Positions 6,807-11,164 of a DNA stretch of 11,164 nucleotides are shown here, piece after piece; position 1 is the first letter of the stretch, and every line of letters starts with the position of its first letter. The notes below the pieces were generated by a model. The model worked only from the letters and a program-made list of their open reading frames with translations. It did no database searches and was not told the DNA's origin. This DNA is from Limnohabitans sp. (GTDB lineage: Bacteria > Pseudomonadota > Gammaproteobacteria > Burkholderiales > Burkholderiaceae_C), in contig JALQUL010000064.1 of NCBI GenBank assembly GCA_023260735.1, positions 1 through 11,164 of the forward strand. The letters run 5' to 3'. Made by a program: the position numbers and the translations under genes.

Positions 6807-8009
6807 ATGATCGAATCAACCTCGAACCGTACCTCAGCTGAGTCAAATATCAATAATTTAGACTCCCGTCCAGAGCTTGACGTGGCTCAAAATCCTCTTA
6901 ATGTTGAGCAGTCAGATAAAGCAGAAATGGCACAGACTATTGCTTCATTGAACGATTCTACTCAAGGCACAGAAGCTTTAGCATCATCCGCTCTTGAGTC
7001 GCATAAGAAAATTGCGAGCCAATCAGTTGAAACAAGTCGCCCTATTGAAAAAAATGCAGCTACTGCTCTTGAGTCTCAGCCTCTCAATTTGTGCGTCACT
7101 CAAATTGAGAGGCTGGCCAATATGATGATGGCCGATCAAAAGCGAAAACATCGTTGGAATTTGTTTTTCCGCTTTTCTTGGTTGTTATTAGTCGTTGCCT
7201 TCGTCTGGCTGAGTTTTACTGACGAACAAGGTACTACGACGACAGGAACTCCTCATACTGCAGTTGTTCAAATCAAAGGTGAAATTTCTGATGGTGTAGA
7301 TGCAAGCGCCTTGCATGTAGTAGAGGCCTTAAAAGCAGCGCTCGAAGACCCCTCCACTAAAGCGGTGGTGTTATTAATTAATTCTCCAGGTGGTAGCCCT
7401 GTACAAGCGGGCATTATCAATGATGAAATTTATCGTTTAAAAGCGATTCATAAAAAACCAATTTATGCAGTAGTAGAAGAATCCTGTGCTTCTGCAGCCT
7501 ATTATATTGCCTCGGCCGCCGATCAAATATATGTCGATAAAGCCAGTGTAGTGGGCTCTATTGGTGTCTTAATGGATGGTTTTGGCTTTACTGGTTTAAT
7601 GGGTAAATTAGGTGTGGAGCGCCGATTGTTAACAGCCGGTGATAACAAAGGTATGCTTGATCCATTTAGTCCACAAAACCCTGATCAAAAAGCATTCGCA
7701 CAGCAAATGTTGGGTCAAATACATCAGCAATTTATTGCGGTAGTGAGAAAAGGTCGTGGTGCTCGTTTAAAAGAAACTCCCGAAACTTTTAGTGGTCTAT
7801 TTTGGACAGGTGAACAAGCGATTCAAATGGGTTTAGCCGACCATTTAGGTAATATTGATTATGTCGCCCGTGAAGTGGTAAAGGCCAAAGATATTATTGA
7901 TTACACCAGAAAAGAAAATGTAGCTGAAAGGCTTGCTAAACGGTTTGGAGCCTCTATTGGAGAGGGTATGGTGAAAGCCATGAATGCTAAAACCATAGAC
8001 ATTAAATAA
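6807..8009 (+). CDS. S49 family peptidase, SppA/SohB-like
   Basis: This 400-residue membrane-anchored serine protease probably degrades signal peptides or other membrane-associated fragments. One transmembrane segment (about 122-137) follows the basic stretch QKRKHRW, so the N terminus is cytoplasmic and the protease domain (about 150-365) extracytoplasmic. Catalytic S229 lies in CASAAYY and the general-base lysine is K281, 52 residues later, the same spacing as in Bacillus SppA (S147/K199). INSPGG (191-196) and VVGSIGV (248-254) are family hallmarks. I chose the ATG at 6807, after AAAGAG; an in-frame ATG at 6741 would overlap the Rieske gene by 53 bases. Residues 1-95 are acidic, Ser/Thr/Asn-rich, probably disordered, and longer than I expect for this group. 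A perfect inverted repeat lies inside the gene. Confidence 0.92.
   Translation: MIESTSNRTSAESNINNLDSRPELDVAQNPLNVEQSDKAEMAQTIASLNDSTQGTEALASSALESHKKIASQSVETSRPIEKNAATALESQPLNLCVTQIERLANMMMADQKRKHRWNLFFRFSWLLLVVAFVWLSFTDEQGTTTTGTPHTAVVQIKGEISDGVDASALHVVEALKAALEDPSTKAVVLLINSPGGSPVQAGIINDEIYRLKAIHKKPIYAVVEESCASAAYYIASAADQIYVDKASVVGSIGVLMDGFGFTGLMGKLGVERRLLTAGDNKGMLDPFSPQNPDQKAFAQQMLGQIHQQFIAVVRKGRGARLKETPETFSGLFWTGEQAIQMGLADHLGNIDYVAREVVKAKDIIDYTRKENVAERLAKRFGASIGEGMVKAMNAKTIDIK
7077..7115 (+). repeat. Perfect 15-bp inverted repeat inside the S49 gene
   Basis: CAGCCTCTCAATTTG (7077-7091) and CAAATTGAGAGGCTG (7101-7115) are exact reverse complements separated by nine bases. In mRNA this would form a stable 15-bp hairpin. 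It encodes residues 91-103 of the peptidase, at the joint between the disordered extension and the conserved part. No T run follows, so it is not a standard intrinsic terminator. Confidence 0.9.
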
Positions 8010-8024
8010 GCTTAAAAGGGGTTC

Positions 8025-8053
8025 AAAAAGAGTTCTTGAAGAACTCTTTTTTT
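8025..8053. terminator. Bidirectional terminator between S49 and methyltransferase genes
   Basis: AAAAAGAGTTC (8025-8035), a five-base loop TTGAA, and GAACTCTTTTT (8041-8051) form an 11-bp stem. Seven T (8047-8053) serve the plus strand and, read the other way, five T serve the minus strand. It lies between two convergent stop codons (8009 and 8056), so it should end both transcripts. Confidence 0.88.
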
Positions 8054-8055
8054 AT

Positions 8056-8850
8056 CTAGCCAGGTCCAAAACAAAAAACAGTAGGTAATTCAGATGCTTT
8101 TAGCTTGGGTAATTGCCTCCACTGCGAAATTAATTGACTGGTAGTTTTCATGCTACTTAGGGTCAAGCCACTGCTAATTGACAAGCGGATATTGGGTTTG
8201 AGTTTTTCAATAAAGGCTTGCATCAGGGCTTCATTGCGATAAGGAGTCTCAATCACAATTTGAGTTTGACCAGTTTGCAGGGCTAAATTTTGTAAACCCT
8301 CCATTCTTTTGAGTCTATCGGCCGCTGGTACTGGTAAATAGCCAATAAATGCAAAATTTTGTCCGTTGAGCCCACTAGCCGCTAATGCTAACATCAGTGA
8401 GATGGGGCCAACCAATGGCTTCACTTCAATACCTAGGTCATGCGCTAATCGAACAAAAGATGAACCAGGGTCTGCAATGGCAGGCATTCCTGCCTCACTA
8501 CATAAACCCACGTTGTGGCCCGCTAAAGCAGGTTTTAATAATTCAAGTGTGGCTTTTTGATCTGTTTTTGCCGAAGTGTGATCACCTTGTTTATGAACTG
8601 CACGTGGTAAAACTTGTATATTTAATTCTTGCAAGGCCGATTTGAGAGGGCAAATAGGATGAACTCGATTGAGAAATGCGCGAGTAGATTTGGCATTCTC
8701 AGTAATCCAATATTCCAATTGGCTCGCAATTTGCAAACTGCCTAATGGCATGACTTCTTGAATTGGAGTTAAATCCTCACAGCCAAAATCGAGTGGTGTC
8801 GGAACTAAATAAAGGCAACCTTTTGTTGAGCTAAACGATTGATTATTCAT
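8056..8850 (-). CDS. SAM-dependent methyltransferase, RsmI-like tetrapyrrole methylase fold
   Basis: This 264-residue protein of the tetrapyrrole methylase superfamily resembles RsmI, which 2'-O-methylates C1402 of 16S rRNA. The first strand YLVPTP (14-19) corresponds to the RsmI start. SEAGMPAIADPG (118-129), LVGP (146-149) and GYLP (170-173) align with the RsmI segments that shape the SAM and substrate pocket. It diverges from true RsmI (DFG after VPTP instead of IGNL) and fits the paralogue found beside maf in Burkholderiales, so its target is unproven and I give no symbol. Its ATG overlaps the maf stop codon as ATGA, implying translational coupling. This also explains the lack of a need for a strong ribosome binding site. 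Confidence 0.88.
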   Translation of the reverse strand: MNNQSFSSTKGCLYLVPTPLDFGCEDLTPIQEVMPLGSLQIASQLEYWITENAKSTRAFLNRVHPICPLKSALQELNIQVLPRAVHKQGDHTSAKTDQKATLELLKPALAGHNVGLCSEAGMPAIADPGSSFVRLAHDLGIEVKPLVGPISLMLALAASGLNGQNFAFIGYLPVPAADRLKRMEGLQNLALQTGQTQIVIETPYRNEALMQAFIEKLKPNIRLSISSGLTLSSMKTTSQLISQWRQLPKLKASELPTVFCFGPG

Positions 8851-9467
8851 AATAAAACGATTCCTGCTTGGCTAATTAAGTGGCAAACTCTAATTAACGG
8901 TAAACCAATTAAAGCGGTTGGATCATCATTATCAATTTTTTCCAACAAGGCAATTCCAAGCCCTTCGCTTTTGGCACTGCCCGCACAATCGTAGGGTTGT
9001 TCGGCCTGTAAATAGTTTTCGATTTGATGAGGGCTTAAATGTCTAAATTGCACTTTTACTTGTGCAACGTCTTGCCCGATAAATCCAGTTTCTAGGCAAA
9101 CTACCGCCAAGGCAGTTTGAAATATAACAGTTTGACCACTCATTCGTGTCAGTTGTGCTACTGCATTGGTATGGTTTCCTGGTTTACCTAAAGCGCTTTC
9201 GCCCAATTGGGCGACTTGGTCAGAGCCAATCACCACTGCAGTTGGAAAACGTTGTGCAACCGCCATCGCTTTGGCTAAAGCCAAGCGTTGTGCAAGCGCT
9301 TTGGGTGTTTCGTTAGGAAGAGCGGTTTCATCGACTTGTGGCGAGGCCACTTCAAAAGGAATCCTTAAGCGGCTTAGCAGTTCTCGGCGATAAATAGAGG
9401 TTGAGCCTAAAATTAAGTCTCTTTTGGGTGTCGCAGGCTGCGATGGAGTCAAGTTCTGTGTATTCAT
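8847..9467 (-). CDS. yceF: Maf-family nucleotide pyrophosphatase, YceF type
   Basis: This 206-residue cytoplasmic house-cleaning enzyme hydrolyses non-canonical nucleotides; E. coli YceF prefers 7-methyl-GTP. Maf landmarks are LILGSTSIYRRELL (18-31) with the phosphate-contacting S/R residues, VDET (45-48), GSDQV (81-85, acidic D83), GKPG (94-97) and CAGSAKSEG (161-169). The VQFRHLS and LIGLPL segments match YceF more closely than YhdE. The usual S-P-x-R is S-I-Y-R here, a mild change. I chose the ATG at 9467, which leaves 17 residues before the first strand; ATGs at 9485 and 9572 stay in frame but add an unrelated tail. Ribosome binding sites are weak for all three, so the start is uncertain. 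It is cotranscribed with the methyltransferase downstream. Confidence 0.9.
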   Translation of the reverse strand: MNTQNLTPSQPATPKRDLILGSTSIYRRELLSRLRIPFEVASPQVDETALPNETPKALAQRLALAKAMAVAQRFPTAVVIGSDQVAQLGESALGKPGNHTNAVAQLTRMSGQTVIFQTALAVVCLETGFIGQDVAQVKVQFRHLSPHQIENYLQAEQPYDCAGSAKSEGLGIALLEKIDNDDPTALIGLPLIRVCHLISQAGIVLL

Positions 9468-9563
9468 CCGATAATTGTGCCATTTCATTGCTTCAACTGC
9501 GATAATCAATAAAGAATTGTAGAAATATTCGCAAAAAATTATTTTCATCCACCTTATTTTTAT

Positions 9564-10115
9564 ATGAGTCAAGAATTCAATCCCTTAAAACTAGACTTGC
9601 AGGCTTTTGCTAATGCAGGCGCCATGTTGCAAGATATGCATGACATAGAGGTCTTTCCCCGTTTAAGCCAAGAGTTACCCCGACCAGAATTGGGGCGTCA
9701 CGAGGATTATTTTGTACAATGGGCAGTGGCAGGCACCTTAGAGCAAGGTCCTGATGGCTCACCCCAAGTGTGGTTACATCTCAAGTTACGTGCCTGTTTT
9801 CCAATGACTTGCCAGCGTTGCCTTGACATTGTGGGTATTCCGATTAGTTTTGACCATTCTTACCGATTTGTCGCCACTGAAGAACAGGCCGATTTAGAGG
9901 ACGAAGAGTCCATTGAAGATGTTTTGGCCTTTACGCAACACTTTAATATTCTTGAGTTAGTTGAAGATGAGGTTTTAATGGCCTTACCTTTGTTGCCAAC
10001 TCACGACACCTGTCCAAAACCGCTTAAAACTGAGGTTTTAGACAAAGATTTTGCAGAGCCTGGTAAAAAACCTAATCCATTTAGTGTTTTACAGGGATTA
10101 AAAACCAAATCTTGA
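9564..10115 (+). CDS. yceD: YceD/DUF177 family protein
   Basis: This 183-residue cytoplasmic protein belongs to DUF177. E. coli YceD, also located next to rpmF, is linked to 23S rRNA accumulation, and the family is thought to act in ribosome assembly. The diagnostic cysteines are present: MTCQRCL (C83, C86) and LPLLPTHDTC (H147, C150), which may bind metal. They are followed by an acidic middle (DLEDEESIEDV) and the conserved tail NPFSVLQGLK. Length is typical. The ATG at 9564 gives the expected N terminus, but no Shine-Dalgarno sequence precedes it. It is divergent from maf across 96 bases and 268 bases upstream of rpmF on the same strand. Confidence 0.93.
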   Translation: MSQEFNPLKLDLQAFANAGAMLQDMHDIEVFPRLSQELPRPELGRHEDYFVQWAVAGTLEQGPDGSPQVWLHLKLRACFPMTCQRCLDIVGIPISFDHSYRFVATEEQADLEDEESIEDVLAFTQHFNILELVEDEVLMALPLLPTHDTCPKPLKTEVLDKDFAEPGKKPNPFSVLQGLKTKS

Positions 10116-10145
10116 GTTCAAAATTAGCGCTTTTTGATGTATTTC

Positions 10146-10174
10146 TTGATGAATCAATCAATCACTGATACAAT
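10146..10174 (+). promoter_or_regulatory. Probable sigma70 promoter for rpmF
   Basis: TTGATG (10146-10151) and TACAAT (10169-10174, 5 of 6 consensus) are separated by exactly 17 bases. The spacer contains three tandem copies of AATC. Transcription would start near 10181, about 200 bases before rpmF, giving an unusually long leader for a ribosomal protein gene. Readthrough from yceD remains possible. Confidence 0.55.
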
Positions 10175-10371
10175 AGAGGGCTTCGCAGAACTTGGCTTTT
10201 CATCATTTTTAAAGTTAGGTAGTTGTTAAAACTGTCTAAGAAAATAAAATGAAATGAAAAGATAAACCAAAAAAGTAAAGTAAAAACATATCTTTAGGCT
10301 GTTTTGAAAACACTTTTTTAGTTTTCTTGATGACAAAGCTTAAAGTTTCATTCCATCCGATTTGTTAGCGC

Positions 10372-10377
10372 AAGGAG
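10372..10377 (+). promoter_or_regulatory. Strong ribosome binding site of rpmF
   Basis: AAGGAG sits six bases before the rpmF ATG. It is the best Shine-Dalgarno match in the window, in contrast to weak or absent sites before most other genes, and fits a highly translated ribosomal protein. Confidence 0.9.
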
Positions 10378-10383
10378 CCAAAA

Positions 10384-10572
10384 ATGGCCGTCCAACAGAA
10401 TAAAAAATCACCTTCTAAGCGCGGCATGCACCGCTCCCACTATGCTTTATCTGCACCAGGTACAGCAATTGAGTCAACCACTGGCGAAGTGCATCTGCGT
10501 CACCACATTAGCCCAAACGGCTTTTATCGTGGTCGTCAAGTATTAAAAAGCAAAGCTCAAGCTGCTGAGTAA
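10384..10572 (+). CDS. rpmF: 50S ribosomal protein L32
   Basis: This 62-residue basic protein of the large ribosomal subunit is close to full length for betaproteobacterial L32 (about 60). The opening MAVQQNKKSPSKRGMHRSH and the segment TTGEVHLRHHISPNGFYRGR are the family hallmarks. It lacks the zinc-binding cysteines seen in some other bacterial L32 proteins, which is normal for this group. The setting, downstream of yceD and upstream of plsX, is the conserved arrangement of many proteobacteria. A strong terminator follows after 18 bases, so much of the transcription probably stops before plsX. Confidence 0.98.
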   Translation: MAVQQNKKSPSKRGMHRSHYALSAPGTAIESTTGEVHLRHHISPNGFYRGRQVLKSKAQAAE

Positions 10573-10590
10573 GCTGTTTTTGACTTGTAA

Positions 10591-10625
10591 AAAAGCCCGG
10601 TTCAATTTAATTGCACCGGGCTTTT
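10591..10625 (+). terminator. Intrinsic terminator of rpmF
   Basis: AAAAGCCCGGT (10591-10601) and ACCGGGCTTTT (10615-10625) form a perfect 11-bp stem with a GC-rich core, then GTTTG. The A and T flanks would let it work in both directions. It begins 18 bases after the rpmF stop codon. Confidence 0.88.
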
Positions 10626-10670
10626 GTTTGTCTTGTATTTGTTTTTATTTGGTCATATTTGACAATATTT

Positions 10671-10704
10671 TGCATTCATTTGTATTGAAATGATGCAGTT
10701 TTTT
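10671..10704 (+). terminator. Second terminator-like hairpin before plsX
   Basis: TGCATTCATTT (10671-10681) pairs with AAATGATGCA (10688-10697), with one bulged T and a six-base loop, followed by one G and six T (10699-10704). The stem is AT-rich and thus weaker than the one at 10591-10625. A perfect -35-like TTGACA at 10659-10664 lies just upstream, but its best -10 partner (TATTGA, 18 bases away) is poor and would sit in this hairpin. Confidence 0.5.
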
Positions 10705-10727
10705 CGGAATAAGCCTTGAAGTAGTCA

Positions 10728-10757
10728 TTGAAATAAAAGTGCTAACTGTGCTCTAAT
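10728..10757 (+). promoter_or_regulatory. Possible promoter for plsX
   Basis: TTGAAA (10728-10733, 5 of 6 consensus) and TCTAAT (10752-10757, 5 of 6, but lacking the important second-position A) are 18 bases apart. Transcription would start about 10764, roughly 43 bases before plsX. A local promoter would make sense after two terminator-like structures. Confidence 0.35.
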
Positions 10758-10806
10758 AAGTAAAAATGATGATTTTCTTTGTTAATAAAATGGATTCGAA
10801 ATTAGG

Positions 10807-11164
10807 ATGATTACACTAGCCGTCGATTGCATGGGTGGAGACGTCGGTGTGGACGTTACCCTGCCAGCTTGCCTCAATTTTTTAAACCAACATTCAGATG
10901 CTTCTTTGTTGCTGGTGGGGCGTCCAGATGCTTTAAAAAGCTTTAGCCATCCTAGAGCGACTCTCATTGAGGCCAGTGAAGTCGTTGAAATGGATGATCC
11001 GCTAGAGGTCGCTTTACGTAAGAAAAAAAAATCTTCTATGCGAATCGCCATTGAGCAAATTAAATTAGGTACAGCTCAAGCGGTAGTCTCCGCTGGCAAT
11101 ACTGGTGCTTTAATGGCAATTGGACGTTATTTACTCAAAACCCTTGACGGCATCGATAGACCTG
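10807..11164 (+). CDS. plsX: Phosphate acyltransferase PlsX, 3' end cut by window edge
   Basis: PlsX makes acyl-phosphate from acyl-ACP and phosphate, the first step of phospholipid synthesis through PlsY, as a peripheral membrane enzyme. The first 119 residues are present; the family is about 330-350, so about two thirds is missing. AVDCMGGDVG (5-14) at the N terminus, the DDPLEVALRKKKKSSMR segment (63-79) and VVSAGNTGALMA (93-104) identify it clearly. The usual AVDAMGGD has C8 in place of A. The ATG at 10807 is fixed by the N-terminal strand; AGG lies directly against it, too close to be a normal ribosome binding site, so translation may rely on another signal. A run of nine A (11023-11031) encodes part of the lysine cluster. 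Confidence 0.96.
   Translation, partial: MITLAVDCMGGDVGVDVTLPACLNFLNQHSDASLLLVGRPDALKSFSHPRATLIEASEVVEMDDPLEVALRKKKKSSMRIAIEQIKLGTAQAVVSAGNTGALMAIGRYLLKTLDGIDRP

Noticed and set aside
8366..8645. Plus-strand frames opposite the methyltransferase gene
   Set aside because: Two overlapping antisense frames inside a gene with clear motifs; neither has recognisable domains.
9468..9572. Earlier in-frame starts for the YceF-type gene (9485, 9572)
   Set aside because: They add a tail absent from the family, and 9572 would overlap the divergent yceD start; 9485 remains a minor possibility.
10118..10137. Hairpin TCAAAA/TTTTGA just after yceD as a terminator
   Set aside because: The six-pair stem is nearly all A-T with no separate T run, too weak to support as a terminator.
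10659..10688. TTGACA with TATTGA as the main plsX promoter
   Set aside because: The -35 is perfect but the -10 matches poorly and lies in a hairpin followed by a T run; the pair at 10728-10757 fits better.
1..11164. CRISPR arrays, tRNA or rRNA genes, insertion sequences, phage or defence genes
   Set aside because: No direct-repeat arrays, transposase-like proteins, tRNA-like folds or defence motifs are visible on either strand.

Overview
The window looks like chromosomal core sequence of a low-GC betaproteobacterium, most likely order Burkholderiales. The evidence is gene order plus protein signatures. The run HAD phosphatase, Rieske protein, S49 peptidase, a convergent RsmI-like methyltransferase and YceF-type Maf protein, then yceD (DUF177), rpmF and plsX matches the arrangement I know from Burkholderiales chromosomes. 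Intergenic DNA is very AT-rich. The genus cannot be settled from the sequence alone. I see no tRNA, rRNA, CRISPR array, insertion sequence or phage gene.

Left part (1-5676): a glutamate dehydrogenase gene enters on the minus strand, cut at the window edge. A 376-base AT-rich gap separates it from a divergent glutathione S-transferase-like gene, which ends at a clear terminator. Three minus-strand genes follow, each with its own sizeable upstream gap: an MsbA-like ABC exporter, a TRIC/YicG-type membrane protein and an epoxide-hydrolase-like alpha/beta hydrolase. They do not look like one tight operon.

Right part (5677-11164): the HAD phosphatase, Rieske and S49 genes lie on the plus strand 31 and 13 bases apart and probably form an operon. 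It ends at a bidirectional terminator shared with the convergent maf/methyltransferase pair, whose reading frames overlap by ATGA. Divergent from maf is yceD, followed by rpmF (own promoter, long leader, strong terminator) and the start of plsX, cut at the right edge. The yceD-rpmF-plsX group joins ribosome biogenesis with the start of phospholipid and fatty acid synthesis.

No new multi-gene system is evident; the protein-coding content is ordinary. The unusual signals are at the DNA/RNA level: a perfect 15-bp inverted repeat inside the S49 gene next to a long low-complexity N-terminal extension; two abutting 15-bp palindromes over the probable glutamate dehydrogenase promoter; a folded-looking stretch between the ABC and TRIC genes; and two terminator-like hairpins separating rpmF from plsX.
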